NCBI GenBank assembly: GCA_022641835.1
Contig: CP048716.1
Span: forward strand, 310,001 to 374,000
Reading direction: 5' to 3'
Length of the DNA stretch: 64,000 nt
Source: Petasospora fabianii
Lineage: Eukaryota > Ascomycota > Saccharomycetes > Phaffomycetales > Wickerhamomycetaceae
Part shown: in pieces, positions 19,270 through 29,467 of the stretch
Layout: each line of letters begins with the position of its first letter
Numbering within the stretch: position 1 is the first letter of the stretch
The notes under the pieces: generated by a model
The model's input: the letters and a program-made list of their open reading frames with translations, nothing else
What the model was told of the DNA's origin: nothing
The model's database searches: none
Position numbers and translations under genes: made by a program

Positions 19270-21357
19270 ATGTCACACAAGAAACTCTCAGAGAAGTTCC
19301 TTAGGTGCATTGAGCTTGAACGAGCTGCTGATGTCCAACAAACAACTGCTCTTCTTAACTCCCTCCCACAGAAGAAGTTAGCCGCCAAGGGTCTAGCCAT
19401 CATCAACCTCTCCACGGAAAACGTACGAACAGGGCTCGGTGGCCGTACCATTGTGGAGCTTAAGAACGATCTCAGCTTTCATGACTCCGATACAATCGAT
19501 TCTGGCGACATCCGAACTGGTGACATTGTGAAGATTGATCGGGCAGGAGCAGGAGCAAGAGCAGCAGGAACATCCGACCCTTCAGCTTCCAAGAAGAAGA
19601 CATCTAAAGCGAGCAAAGACGACAAGGACCAGTCTAACGCTGATTCAGCATGCGAGGGTGTTATAACAAGGGTATCTCAAACATCCGTGGTGGTGACAAT
19701 TGATGAAAACCATGAGGAAAAAGTCCTCAACATCATCAGTGATCGTCTTTGGATCGTTAAGATCTCTAACTCCATCACATACAAGCGCATGGAATCCACA
19801 ATGAGAAAGCTTTCTGAGATCGAAACCCCAAATTACCTAATGCAGCTTCTATTGAATGATGCTACCTACGTCCCACCATCAGATACTCAACTCGAGACAT
19901 CATACAAGGTCATGAAGTTTCACAATGACCACTTGAACGACTCGCAGAAACACGCCATTAACTTTGCCATGAACAGTCCAATTTCTATCATCCATGGGCC
20001 ACCAGGAACAGGAAAGACTTATACACTAATCGAGACAATACGCCAACTCATCGATCGTGGTGAAAGGGTGCTCGTGTGTGGTCCGTCAAATATCTCCGTT
20101 GACACCATCTTGGAGAGATTGAATGGGCTTGTACCGGGAGATCAGCTTTTGCGAATCGGTCATCCGGCAAGACTTTTGTCATCCAACTTGCAACACTGTC
20201 TGGACATTGTATCAACCACAAGTGATGGTGGTCAACTTGTCGCAGATATCAAGAAGGAGATTGACGACTCGATGAAGAAGATCAAAAAAACAAGGACATA
20301 CAAAGAGAAGAAGGCCATATGGTCTGACATCAAAGACCTTAAAAGGGAACTTCGTCAACGTGAGAAGAGAGTTACAGATGAACTAATCCTTCAAGCCAAA
20401 GTTGTTGTTTCTACACTTCACGGTTCCAGTTCAAGGCCACTCACAAACCTGTACGCTACCCATCCAGGCACTAGAATTTTTGATACCATCATCATTGATG
20501 AAGTATCACAATCCCTTGAACCACAGTGCTGGATCCCACTGATAACTCATGAGAAATCACAAGTCAAAAAGCTTATCCTGGCAGGAGACAATCAGCAACT
20601 TCCACCCACAATCAAACTTGACAATGATGCTCAGGTGAAGAAGATCCTTGAGACCACCATCTTTGATAGACTTGTCTCACAATACGGCGATGTATTCAAA
20701 CGGCTCCTGAATATTCAATACCGCATGAACAAGCAAATCATGACATTTTCCTCTGATTCGCTCTATGCTGCTAAACTCCTTGCTGATGAATCTGTGGAGA
20801 ATATTCTTCTCTTTGACCTTGACAATGTGGAGAAGAACGATGAGACCGAAGTCCCGATTATTTGGTATGATACACAAGGAGGGGATTATCCAGAGAAGGA
20901 TAGTGCGGACTCTAATGAAGTCGTCTCTTCGAAATACAATGAAATGGAGGCATATGTCGTTGTCAACCATATCAAGAAGCTTTTGGACTCTGGTGTTGAG
21001 ACGAAGCACATTGGTGTGATTGCTCCATACAATGCCCAAGTCTCATTACTCAAGTCACTAATCCATAAGGAGTATGCAGACATTGAAATATCCACAGTGG
21101 ACGGCTTCCAGGGTCGTGAGAAAGAGATCATAATCTTTACACTAGTAAGAAGCAACGATGAGAGAGAGGTTGGATTTTTGAGTGAACAGAGACGTCTCAA
21201 CGTTGCCATCACAAGACCAAAGAGACAATTATGTGTTGTTGGTGATATGGAGACCATATCTGCAGGTTCCAAATTCCTAAAAAGCTGGGTGGATTGGTGT
21301 GAGGACAACGTCGAGATTGTGTATCCTGATATAGATGAGGTGCTACAAGGCTTTTGA
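19270..21357 (+). CDS. HCS1: Hcs1 DNA helicase (SMUBP2/UPF1-like superfamily 1)
   Basis: 695 residues, close to S. cerevisiae Hcs1 (683), the 5'-3' helicase A associated with DNA polymerase alpha. Motifs in order: Walker A 'GPPGTGKT' at residue 243, motif Ia 'VCGPSNISVDTILERL', 'RIGHPARLLSSNLQHCLDI', Walker B 'IIDEVSQSLEPQ' at 410, 'AGDNQQLPPTI', 'LNIQYRMNKQIM', 'TVDGFQGREKEIIIFTLVRSN' and 'RRLNVAITRPKRQL'. The N-terminal SMUBP2-type beta-barrel region includes 'GDIVKID' and 'GVITRVSQTSVVVTI'. A CTG codon encodes the conserved Leu in 'HCLDI', evidence for standard CTG decoding. The start is the first in-frame ATG. No intron seen. Confidence 0.95.
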   Translation: MSHKKLSEKFLRCIELERAADVQQTTALLNSLPQKKLAAKGLAIINLSTENVRTGLGGRTIVELKNDLSFHDSDTIDSGDIRTGDIVKIDRAGAGARAAGTSDPSASKKKTSKASKDDKDQSNADSACEGVITRVSQTSVVVTIDENHEEKVLNIISDRLWIVKISNSITYKRMESTMRKLSEIETPNYLMQLLLNDATYVPPSDTQLETSYKVMKFHNDHLNDSQKHAINFAMNSPISIIHGPPGTGKTYTLIETIRQLIDRGERVLVCGPSNISVDTILERLNGLVPGDQLLRIGHPARLLSSNLQHCLDIVSTTSDGGQLVADIKKEIDDSMKKIKKTRTYKEKKAIWSDIKDLKRELRQREKRVTDELILQAKVVVSTLHGSSSRPLTNLYATHPGTRIFDTIIIDEVSQSLEPQCWIPLITHEKSQVKKLILAGDNQQLPPTIKLDNDAQVKKILETTIFDRLVSQYGDVFKRLLNIQYRMNKQIMTFSSDSLYAAKLLADESVENILLFDLDNVEKNDETEVPIIWYDTQGGDYPEKDSADSNEVVSSKYNEMEAYVVVNHIKKLLDSGVETKHIGVIAPYNAQVSLLKSLIHKEYADIEISTVDGFQGREKEIIIFTLVRSNDEREVGFLSEQRRLNVAITRPKRQLCVVGDMETISAGSKFLKSWVDWCEDNVEIVYPDIDEVLQGF

Positions 21358-22370
21358 CCCTTGGCGCTTATGTCTATGAAGTACTCGGTCACTTTTGGTC
21401 ATCAACGCACGATGTATTGAGGGACTATTGTCTTGATGCAATAACTGTAGGCACAGAGGGATTTGTGCGGGGCAGACGTCTGCACCTAAGTGATTGCCGG
21501 TTGGTGCCCGGTGCATGGACCAAGGCTTAGAGAATTCCATTAATCAAGTTGGGATAATCGTGACACGGTAATAGACATTTGATGGCTGCTATTTCATGAT
21601 CGTATCAAGCGATCCCGACATTGCTATGCACCTGTGGAACTTGTTGCGCTGTAACGGCTTGCTAAATATATCGCTTGGACCTTTGTTGAGCGCGGGGTAC
21701 CCGATTACTGAAGGTGAAGTTGACAACCATCATCCCATCCTATTGTTTCCCAAACACCTTACCAATATCCATCATCTGTGCCTCGTTTATAGTTTTGGTT
21801 GATGCCTTATTGGTGGGCGTTTTGAGTTCCCGGGCAGCCGTGTTGCGACGTTGTATCTTACCTTCTCACAATATCCGGCCCGAAAAGGGTCGCTGAAATC
21901 TGAGCCGATATTGTTTGGATGTGTCTCAGTTTTAAACTTGTCATTTAGCTGGTTTCTAATCTGGCTGAAGATCATATCTGGAGCACATGAGCCTAGTAGC
22001 TAAGGCTCATAGCCCAGACTGAAAGATTGGAAGCTTTTGTCGGACCATATATGCATCTCTGCTATTCATGCAAACAACTTGTCTCTATCTGGCAACTCTC
22101 GAGACCAATAAGGGTCAAGGCTCCGAAAGTGTCATGGCTTCGGCGGCGTCGGAAGGATGTGCCTGCATATATGGAATTGAGTTTTAGTGGGATGGCGGTA
22201 CTCGAGCAATTGAATCCGCTTAGTTCGGGCTCGAGGCTCTGCGGGTTCATCTCGATTGCGTTCCCCCACGCACACCCCAAACCCAACAGATGATGCGTAT
22301 ATAAAAGTGCCCGTATCCCATTATTGAGATTGTAGGATGATAATATTGCTGGAAAGTCATTACACTCGCT
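21358..22370. other. Intergenic region upstream of the tannase gene
   Basis: About 1 kb with no supported gene. It includes an inverted repeat (ATGAGCCT, 8-base loop, AGGCTCAT at 21987-22010) about 360 bases upstream of the tannase ATG. Close to that gene are a C-rich CCCCCACG segment and a strong TATA box. Confidence 0.5.
22298..22306 (+). promoter_or_regulatory. TATA box of the tannase-like gene
   Basis: TATATAAAA, 65 bases before the ATG at 22371. A canonical TATA at this spacing suggests a strongly inducible gene. Confidence 0.6.
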
Positions 22371-24242
22371 ATGTTCAAAAAGGCCCTGTTGCTCGGTGCG
22401 CTCGCCATTCTCGGTGATGCTGCTCCACTTTACAGACGTGCCAACTCTACAGCTCCCTCCTTGCGAGACTTCTGTGATGTCTCCAACATTCAAGATGCTA
22501 TCCCATCCAATGGCACTCTCAATGGTATCGATATTCTTCCAGACTCAGTAACTGCCTCCATTGTAAGAACTCCCGGTAATCTAACATCTTCCTATGGCAG
22601 CTTGAACTCGACAAACAGCACGTCGAGCAGTGGCTCCGGTTCTTCGTCTTACAATTATTGTAACGTCTCTCTTCAGTACGTTCACACTGGCACTGACTAC
22701 CTCGTTACTTTGGTCTACGCCTTCCCAGACCCTCAGGACTTCAAGAACCGTTTTTACTCCGCTGGTGGTAGTGGTTACTTGCTCAACACTGATGCCACTG
22801 GTGGTTTGCCATACGGTGCCGTCTCTGGTGCCACTGATGCCGGTTATGACTCGTTAGATGGTGTTTCTTTTGACGAGATTGTCCTTTTCGGTAACGGTAG
22901 CTTGGATTGGGAAGCCACCTTTATGTTTGGCTACCAGGCTCTTGGTGAGTTGACAATTGTTGGTAAGGAATTGACCAGAAACTTGTATCAAGTTGACGAC
23001 GACCAGAAGATTTACACCTACTTTGAAGGTTGCTCGGAGGGTGGTCGTGAAGCTATGTCCCAGGTTCAGAGATATGGTGAGGAGTATGATGGAGTTATTG
23101 CTGGTGCTCCAGCTTTCAGACTGGCTTTGGAAAGGGTTGGTCATGTTGCCCCAGCATTGTACGAATATGTTGAGGACTACATCCCAGAGCCATGTGCTCT
23201 TTCGACCATTGTCAACTTGACCATCGAGGCTTGTGATGACCTCGATGGTAGAGAGGATGGTGTCATTGGAAGAACTGACTTGTGTTTGCTCCAATTCAAC
23301 CTCTCGTCATTGATTGGCGAGTCATACAACTGTGATGCCTCCACCATTACCCCTCTGGGCTTTGGATTCTCCAACAGCTCCAACAGTTCCATTACAGGCT
23401 CGTCACACTACAACACCTCCACAGCAGGCTCGCCTTCCTACGCTGTTCCAGCTCAGAGCGGTACTATCTCTGAAGAGGATGTGTTAATCGCTCAAAAGGT
23501 TTGGGATGGTCTTCACAACAACGATGGTGAGAGGGCCTATGTTGGCTGGCAGATTGGGTCTGAGTTGTCTGACGCCGAGCCTACTTACAACAATGACACT
23601 GATGACTGGGAGATCAACATTCCATCCACCGGTGGTGAGTGGATCACAAAGTTCATTGAGCTCATTGACCTCGACAACTTGGAGGACTTTGATGGTGCCG
23701 ACTACGACACTGCCGTTGAATGGATGAACACTGGCCTTGTTAGATTTTGGGATTCCCTGCAGACTGTTTACCCAGACCTCAGCACTTTCCATGAGTCTGG
23801 TGGTAAGTTGCTCCACTATCACGGTGAATCCGATCCATCTGTTCCAGCTGCCTCTTCTGTTCTCTACTGGCAGTCGGTTAAGAAGTCGTTGTATGGTAAT
23901 CTCACTTTGCAAAACCAGATTAAGGCTCTTGACGATTGGTATCAATTGTACTTGATTCCGGGTGCTGGTCATTGTGGTGCCAACTCTCTTCAGCCAGGTC
24001 CATACCCACAGACCAACATGGAGATAATCATTGATTGGGTTGAGAACGATCACACGCCAGCTGGGTTGAACTCTACTGTCACATCCGGTAAATTCAGTGG
24101 TGAGGAGCAGCTATTGTGTAAGTTCCCACAACGTCCAGTGTGGCAGGGATCTAACTCTTCCTCTTTCGACTGTGAGTTTGATGAGGATGCTTATCAAACT
24201 TGGAATTACACCTTCCCAGCTTTTGATTTACCAATCTGGTAA
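22371..24242 (+). CDS. Secreted tannase / feruloyl esterase family enzyme
   Basis: 623 residues. The N-terminus MFKKALLLGALAILGDAAPLYRR is a signal peptide followed by a dibasic RR that Kex2 could cleave. The family's CS-D-HC signature is complete. Catalytic Ser222 is in 'GCSEGGREAM' with Cys221 just before it, Asp488 is in 'GESDPSVPA', and His534 is followed by Cys535 in 'GAGHCG'. The two cysteines next to Ser and His form the characteristic disulfide. Many N-x-S/T sequons fit a glycosylated secreted protein. Tannases split galloyl esters of hydrolysable tannins; feruloyl esterases release hydroxycinnamates from plant cell wall. Sequence alone does not tell me which. S. cerevisiae lacks such an enzyme; tannase is known from some non-conventional yeasts. 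The promoter has a strong TATA box, suggesting induction. Confidence 0.9.
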   Translation: MFKKALLLGALAILGDAAPLYRRANSTAPSLRDFCDVSNIQDAIPSNGTLNGIDILPDSVTASIVRTPGNLTSSYGSLNSTNSTSSSGSGSSSYNYCNVSLQYVHTGTDYLVTLVYAFPDPQDFKNRFYSAGGSGYLLNTDATGGLPYGAVSGATDAGYDSLDGVSFDEIVLFGNGSLDWEATFMFGYQALGELTIVGKELTRNLYQVDDDQKIYTYFEGCSEGGREAMSQVQRYGEEYDGVIAGAPAFRLALERVGHVAPALYEYVEDYIPEPCALSTIVNLTIEACDDLDGREDGVIGRTDLCLLQFNLSSLIGESYNCDASTITPLGFGFSNSSNSSITGSSHYNTSTAGSPSYAVPAQSGTISEEDVLIAQKVWDGLHNNDGERAYVGWQIGSELSDAEPTYNNDTDDWEINIPSTGGEWITKFIELIDLDNLEDFDGADYDTAVEWMNTGLVRFWDSLQTVYPDLSTFHESGGKLLHYHGESDPSVPAASSVLYWQSVKKSLYGNLTLQNQIKALDDWYQLYLIPGAGHCGANSLQPGPYPQTNMEIIIDWVENDHTPAGLNSTVTSGKFSGEEQLLCKFPQRPVWQGSNSSSFDCEFDEDAYQTWNYTFPAFDLPIW

Positions 24243-24585
24243 TCTGATACCCCAAAGCTGTACATCTGATGCCTGACGACGTTGGATGGTTCCACTATTT
24301 ATTTGAAAATTCTTTTCTAATTACGTTTTACTGGCTGTTACGTCTTCGTGTTTGCTGGCTCATATCACTTAGAAATGTTATATTACATGTTTTCTTAACT
24401 GAGACGCTGTAGCTTCTTGAGAACTCAAAACCGTAAGACTTTATCTAGCACAGAGCACACAAAGTTGGCATGATACGAAAGGCAAGCCGGTGTGAAGGAG
24501 CACTATTCCCTATAAAACTACTACAACACTAATCATCCAATGCTCATTAACCTTTATAACGTAACATAAACACTTAGTGATCCAT
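24243..24585. other. Convergent 3' intergenic region, tannase / IMP4
   Basis: About 340 bases of AT-rich sequence between two convergent stop codons. Nothing beyond probable 3' ends seen. Confidence 0.5.
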
Positions 24586-25443
24586 TCATTCAGCCAAGTA
24601 GTCCTTTCTGTTGGCAGTACGGACAAATCTTCTCAACTGCCACTCAACATCGGCATCCTTGTTCTCCAAAGTTCCAAGTCTTAACTCATAAAGTCTCATT
24701 TCAAATCTTGGGCCAACTTCAGCAATTTCGACACCATCTCTTGTCTTGACATAAACGTGCTGTCTCACACTGATAAAGTCTCCATCGTTGCTGAAAGTGA
24801 TGACTCTTGGACTGTCCTTCTTGACACCAGGTGGGAACATGTGTTTAAGGATTGTCTCGACACGTTTACCGAGTTTACTTGTGAAGTTGTTGAAGATGAG
24901 ATGTGGGTGGGCCTCACTTTGGTTCCCAGAGTTGAGAATGTCGTGTCTTAGCACAACGTTGTGTAATGTGAAGAAGGCTGTTGGTCCATGCGGGAAATGA
25001 CTTATCGTCAGGGAGGTCGGCACACCTCTGTGTTCGTGAACAATGACTAGGTCTGTGGTTCCGGAGCTTTGACAGGCAGAGACAAGGTTTGGCATGATGT
25101 AGTTACCTCTGTTAAGTCTTACTGCTGTTGGGAAGAGGAGCTTGATCTCCTTGGTGAACTGTGCGAGTCTCGAGGACGGGTTTCTGGAAGTAGTGACAAT
25201 AATCTTTGGGTCGGCGATTCCGGACAGCTGGGAGTACTCATCATCGATGGTCTCCTGGATGGACTCATCGAAGAGGTAATCCTTTTGAAGCTTCTTATCA
25301 TCGGCAATCTCTTTAGGAAGGGCCTTTCCGCTGGCAAGGGCCTGCTTCATCACCTGGCGCTTCTGGTGCAGCGACGCCTCCTGCAACTCAAGAGCCTTTC
25401 TGTAAAGGTACTCTTTTCTCTCACGCTGCTGCTTTCTAATCAT
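24586..25443 (-). CDS. IMP4: Imp4, U3 snoRNP / SSU processome protein (Brix domain)
   Basis: 285 residues (S. cerevisiae Imp4 has 290). The N-terminal helical segment '[20 protein letters not shown]' and the Brix domain from about residue 80 ('[21 protein letters not shown]', '[11 protein letters not shown]', '[25 protein letters not shown]') match the family well. Imp4 works with Imp3 and Mpp10 to help U3 snoRNA pair with pre-rRNA in the nucleolus. The gene is divergent from AIM11 with 184 bases between them. That gap contains PAC and RRPE motifs oriented toward IMP4, consistent with the ribosome-biogenesis regulon. Confidence 0.97.
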   Translation of the reverse strand: MIRKQQRERKEYLYRKALELQEASLHQKRQVMKQALASGKALPKEIADDKKLQKDYLFDESIQETIDDEYSQLSGIADPKIIVTTSRNPSSRLAQFTKEIKLLFPTAVRLNRGNYIMPNLVSACQSSGTTDLVIVHEHRGVPTSLTISHFPHGPTAFFTLHNVVLRHDILNSGNQSEAHPHLIFNNFTSKLGKRVETILKHMFPPGVKKDSPRVITFSNDGDFISVRQHVYVKTRDGVEIAEVGPRFEMRLYELRLGTLENKDADVEWQLRRFVRTANRKDYLAE

Positions 25444-25497
25444 CTTTGGGCTGTGGTTACGGTCTGGGTTGTACCTTGTAATGGGAAGTAGTAGAGT

Positions 25498-25524
25498 AGC
25501 TCATCGCCTGTGATAAATTTTTTG
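25498..25524 (-). promoter_or_regulatory. PAC + RRPE ribosome-biogenesis promoter of IMP4
   Basis: On the minus strand GCGATGAGCT (25507-25498) is an exact PAC motif (GCGATGAGMT). CAAAAAATTT (25524-25515) matches the RRPE core. They lie 55-80 bases upstream of the IMP4 ATG, in the spacing and order seen in S. cerevisiae RiBi genes bound by Dot6/Tod6 and Stb3. Confidence 0.8.
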
Positions 25525-25627
25525 TATATCGCGAAAATCCACCCCCGCGGCCCAAAACAAAGTGGCCGAGACATTCTCACCACTATAACTATAATGAAAA
25601 CAGTCAGAGGACAAATAGCCAACCATC

Positions 25628-26175
25628 ATGTCCGAAACTGTGCACAAAATTAATGTCCCGGCAGTGCTCAGTGAGCACTCGGTGATGTACCGTGAAAGAA
25701 GAAGAAAGCAGATGCTCTACTTCTTCGGTGCCACTGCTACGACGCTTCTCTTTGCCAGAATCGCACACAGAGGTGTTCAGTCCAGAAGGTGTAAGTTTCT
25801 TGTGATCCGCTGTTGAGGTATTATTGTGCACTGGTAACTAACAAACGAACAGATATTCCACAGCTCTTCAACGCTAACCATATTCCACCTCCGTTCTCCT
25901 TCCAGAGAGATGCCATGCTTGCTGTTGCCCACGCTTCAGGGCTTGCCCTCTCAGGCTTTGCCATGGGAATCACAGGTCTCTGCTGGTCCTGGGATGTTTC
26001 AACGCCGAGAGAATTCGGTTTCAAACTCAAGAAGTTCCTCGGTGGTGACGTGGCCGAGCAGGCTATTGTCGATCTGCCACTAGATGAGGAATCGTCTTCT
26101 GTCCAGGATGTCATCAACAAGATTCTCAACGGTGAGGACATCAGCGAGCAGATTGATGCTGCTGTGAACAAGTGA
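25628..26175 (+). CDS. AIM11: Aim11-like small membrane protein, one intron
   Basis: Exons 25628-25790 and 25853-26175, joined in phase to 161 residues. Donor GTAAGT at 25791, branch point TAACTAACA near 25835, acceptor CAG ending at 25852; the intron is 62 bases. The junction codon is Tyr in 'RRYIPQLF', matching 'RKYVPSIF' in S. cerevisiae Aim11, whose gene (YER093C-A) also has an intron. Two hydrophobic segments: '[17 protein letters not shown]' and '[19 protein letters not shown]', the second followed by '[11 protein letters not shown]', the best-conserved family motif. In yeast the mutant shows altered mitochondrial inheritance; the biochemical role is unknown. It shares its promoter with IMP4. 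Start codon chosen as the first ATG after the divergent gene. Confidence 0.93.
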
Positions 26176-26714
26176 TGTTATGTGTTATGCCCAAACCCCC
26201 TCCCTTCCTGTATATAGTCGCTCTATGACAAATATTTGATATCTGATAGTTCATTTTATGTAATCTACCGTCGTTTCTATCATGCAAAAGACCCACTCGT
26301 ACCCCAATATGCCTTACAATACAGATGTGCCAGAGCCAGAAGCAAATGATCTTTGTATTCATCAATACAGTCACTAAATGAGACGACAAAGAAGTTGTAT
26401 GCATTGTCTAGTCTGTGTCCAGCTCAGCTAGCTTCATTTCCGGCATGTCCCTTGCCACAGCTATGTTCTCCTTAATTGAACAGCGCAAGACACCTTCAAA
26501 CGACCGAGAAACCAGTAATATCTACAACGTACAACTAGACTAAATAAACTTGTATTCGTCAAAACCGATGTTGAAATCCCTTAAACCCAATGCAATTACC
26601 ATAAGACAATCGTTTGTCATAAAAAAGAAGTGAAATTTTGTGTGTCATAACATCTTCTCGAGAAAAGTGCACACCCATGCATGTTGAATTAATGGGGGCA
26701 ATAGCTCAAAGAAC
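26176..26714. other. Convergent 3' intergenic region, AIM11 / MET6
   Basis: About 540 bases, AT-rich, with no supported gene or repeat. Confidence 0.5.
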
Positions 26715-29021
26715 TCAGTTCTTGGCGTTCTTCTCTCTGAAGTACTTGGCGGCCTCAACCATGTTGGTCAAAGAAGCCTTGGTCTCCTCCCAACCTCTGG
26801 TCTTCAAACCACAGTCTGGGTTGACCCAGAACTTCTCAACTGGGTAAACCTCCAAGATGGTCTGGATCTTCTGGATGAACTCCTCCTTAGATGGGATTCT
26901 TGGGGAGTGAATGTCGAAGAGACCAAGACCAGCGTGGTTTGGATAGTCAGAGAACTCACGAATGTAGTTTGGATCGTCCTTCTTAGAGAACTCAATGGAG
27001 ACAACGTCAGCATCAAGAGCCTTGATGTGGTTTGGATCCAAGTCAGAGTAACAGAAGTGAGAGTGGATCTGAGTAGTGTTCTTGACACCAGCGGTGGCAA
27101 TTCTGAAAGACTCAGCAGCCCACTTGTAGTAGTCCTGTCTCTCTTCACCATCTCTCAATGGCAAACCCTCACGAAGAGCTGGTTCATCAACCTGGATGAC
27201 CTTGATACCGGCAGCCTCCAAGTCGTTGACCTCATCTCTCAAAGCAAGACCAAGCTGGAGAGCCTGAGTCTTCTGAGAAGCGTCAACTCTTGGGAAGGAC
27301 CATCTGAGAATGGTGACTGGACCAGTAAGCATACCCTTCATTGGCTTGGTGGTGATGGACTGAGCGTAAACAGACTCCTTGACGGACATTGGAGCTGGTC
27401 TGGAAACGTCACCAACAATGATAGGTGGTCTAACGTATCTGGAACCGTAAGACTGGACCCAACCGTTCTGGGTGAAGGCGAAACCCTTCAACTGCTCACC
27501 GAAGTACTGAACCATATCGTTTCTCTCTGGCTCACCGTGGACGAGAACGTCAAGGCCGATCTCCTCCTGGAATCTAACAACCTTTTCAATCTCAGACTCA
27601 ATGAACTTCTCGTACTCCTCCTTGGTGATGGTACCCTTGGTGAACTTGTTTCTGTTGATTCTGATGTCCTTGGTCTGTGGGAAGGAACCAATGGTGGTGG
27701 TTGGGAACAATGGCAACTTGAACTCTGGCTCCTGCTCCTTAATTCTGTCAGTGAATGGAGCAGCACGACGACCGAGAGCATCAGTGATAGCGGCAGTTCT
27801 CTCCTGAACGGCAGCGTCGTTGGTGATAGAAGAAGAGGCTCTGGCGGAGACAGAAGCAGCGTTGGCCTCAAGGGCAGCGGAGACATCTTCACCGGAAACG
27901 TTCTTAGCAACGACAACAACCTCAGCAACCTTCTGGGTGGCGAAGGAGAAGAAGTCCTTAATCTCCTCGGACAACTTGGTCTCGTTGTTCAAGTCAACTG
28001 GAGTGTGCAACAAAGAGGAAGAAGTGGCAACGATAACTCTGTCCTTACCAAGCTTCTCAATAGCCTTGTTAACAATCTCAGAAGCCTTGGCAAAGTCAGC
28101 CTTCCAAATGTTACGACCGTCAATAACACCAACAGACAAAGTCTGCTCAGCGGTCAAAGCGTCAGCAACAGCCTCAAGCTGCTCTGGGGCTCTGATGGCG
28201 TCAATGTGGAAACCAGCAACTGGAAGACCCTTGATGGCCTCCAAGTTTGGAACGACGGTACCGAAGTAAGAAGCAACGGTGATGGCTGGGAGACCCTCCT
28301 GCTTGGAGAGGTACTCGTAAGCGGTCTTGAAAGCGGCCTGAACGTTCTCTGGCAAGTCCAAAACGAGGACTGGCTCATCGAGCTGGACAGACTTGGCACC
28401 AGCGTCAGCAAGCTTCTTCAAGATCTCAGCGTAAACTGGGATGAGCTTCTCGAGGAGAGAGATTGGCTCCAAGTCAAGGGAGTCCTTGTCAGCCTTACCG
28501 AGGTAAAGGTAGGAGACTGGACCAACGAGGACTGGTCTGGTCTCAATACCGAGCTCCTTGGCCTCGAGGTACTCGTCAACTGGCTTCTGACCGTTCAACT
28601 TGAACTCAGTGGAGTGGGAAAAAGTTGGTCTGACGTAGTGGTAGTTAGAGTCGAACCACTTAACCATCTCGAGGGCAGTAACATCGACAGCCTTCTCGGT
28701 CTCAGTAGCCTTTCTCTGGAGACCACGACCCATGGCGAAGAGAACGTCCAATGGCTCAAGCTCGTACTTAGTGTAACGCTCTGGGATAGCGTTGAACAAG
28801 AGGGAGAGGTCAAGAACCTGGTCGTAGAAGGAGAAGTCGTTAGAGGCAATGATGTCGACACCAGCCTCCTTCTGGAGCTTCCAGTTGTTGGCTCTGATCT
28901 CCTTACCAACCTTCAAGAGCTCCTCGCGGGAGGTCTTACCGGACCAGTAGGCCTCGGTAGTCTTCTTAAGCTCTCTCTGAGCACCGATACGTGGGAAACC
29001 AAGAACAGATGAGTAGACCAT
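26715..29021 (-). CDS. MET6: Cobalamin-independent methionine synthase Met6
   Basis: 768 residues from the ATG at 29021 (S. cerevisiae Met6 has 767). The start MVYSSVLGFPRIGAQRELKK matches the family N-terminus; the frame runs further upstream but that part is not conserved. The enzyme transfers a methyl group from 5-methyltetrahydropteroyl-triglutamate to homocysteine. Two related barrels are present. The C-terminal one holds the zinc site: His and Cys in 'HSHFCYSD', Glu in 'VVSIEFSKKD' and Cys in 'NPDCGLKTRGW'. Also seen are 'TTTIGSFPQT' and 'EPERNDMVQYFGEQ'. Codon use is strongly biased (highly expressed gene), which creates a long antisense ORF here. Upstream are a TATATAAG, a Gcn4-type TGAGTCA about 195 bases away and a CACGTG about 450 bases away, fitting control by general amino-acid and sulfur pathways. 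Confidence 0.98.
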   Translation of the reverse strand: MVYSSVLGFPRIGAQRELKKTTEAYWSGKTSREELLKVGKEIRANNWKLQKEAGVDIIASNDFSFYDQVLDLSLLFNAIPERYTKYELEPLDVLFAMGRGLQRKATETEKAVDVTALEMVKWFDSNYHYVRPTFSHSTEFKLNGQKPVDEYLEAKELGIETRPVLVGPVSYLYLGKADKDSLDLEPISLLEKLIPVYAEILKKLADAGAKSVQLDEPVLVLDLPENVQAAFKTAYEYLSKQEGLPAITVASYFGTVVPNLEAIKGLPVAGFHIDAIRAPEQLEAVADALTAEQTLSVGVIDGRNIWKADFAKASEIVNKAIEKLGKDRVIVATSSSLLHTPVDLNNETKLSEEIKDFFSFATQKVAEVVVVAKNVSGEDVSAALEANAASVSARASSSITNDAAVQERTAAITDALGRRAAPFTDRIKEQEPEFKLPLFPTTTIGSFPQTKDIRINRNKFTKGTITKEEYEKFIESEIEKVVRFQEEIGLDVLVHGEPERNDMVQYFGEQLKGFAFTQNGWVQSYGSRYVRPPIIVGDVSRPAPMSVKESVYAQSITTKPMKGMLTGPVTILRWSFPRVDASQKTQALQLGLALRDEVNDLEAAGIKVIQVDEPALREGLPLRDGEERQDYYKWAAESFRIATAGVKNTTQIHSHFCYSDLDPNHIKALDADVVSIEFSKKDDPNYIREFSDYPNHAGLGLFDIHSPRIPSKEEFIQKIQTILEVYPVEKFWVNPDCGLKTRGWEETKASLTNMVEAAKYFREKNAKN

Positions 29022-29213
29022 CGTGTGTTTTATCAATTGGCGATGAGGGGAATTCCAAGAGAAGTTGGTAGTAGAGAGGCCCCGTGGCACTGGGAATCGT
29101 GGCTTATATATGTGGAAATTTTCGTCGACGCAACGCACATGGCAATACAATTCGGTTGGGCCACGAACGAGCTCACCGGGCGCGGAGATATATGCGTTCT
29201 CTCACGGCACCAG

Positions 29214-29220
29214 TGAGTCA
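29214..29220. promoter_or_regulatory. Gcn4-type site upstream of MET6
   Basis: TGAGTCA, the reverse complement of TGACTCA, about 195 bases before the MET6 ATG. Gcn4 activates amino-acid biosynthesis genes in S. cerevisiae; function here is inferred. Confidence 0.5.
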
Positions 29221-29467
29221 ATAGTCTAATCTAAGGCAATATTGTGTGTATTCGAAGGTAAAATTAACAGTTGAGATGCTCAATTTACCTCCTAATGGCT
29301 CAATTGACCCAAGATCAGTCAAAGCATGCCTCGCTACCAACTCCGAGTCACTCTTTGCACATGTGAAGATTTTTTACGCATATTAGCTAAACCCGGACAT
29401 TTCCACCCAATCGGCCAATCGTAGCTCCGGTAACGGGGCACTTCTCCCCCAGATCATCACCAAATCT

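Noticed and set aside
26907-29012. A 701-codon ORF on the + strand
   Set aside because: It is fully antisense to MET6. The strong codon bias of MET6 removes reverse-strand stops; the translated sequence is low-complexity (V/L/N/S/G) with no domain.
29022-29150. N-terminal extension of MET6
   Set aside because: Met6 proteins begin at the MVxSSVLGFPRIG motif (29021); the upstream part covers the TATA region.
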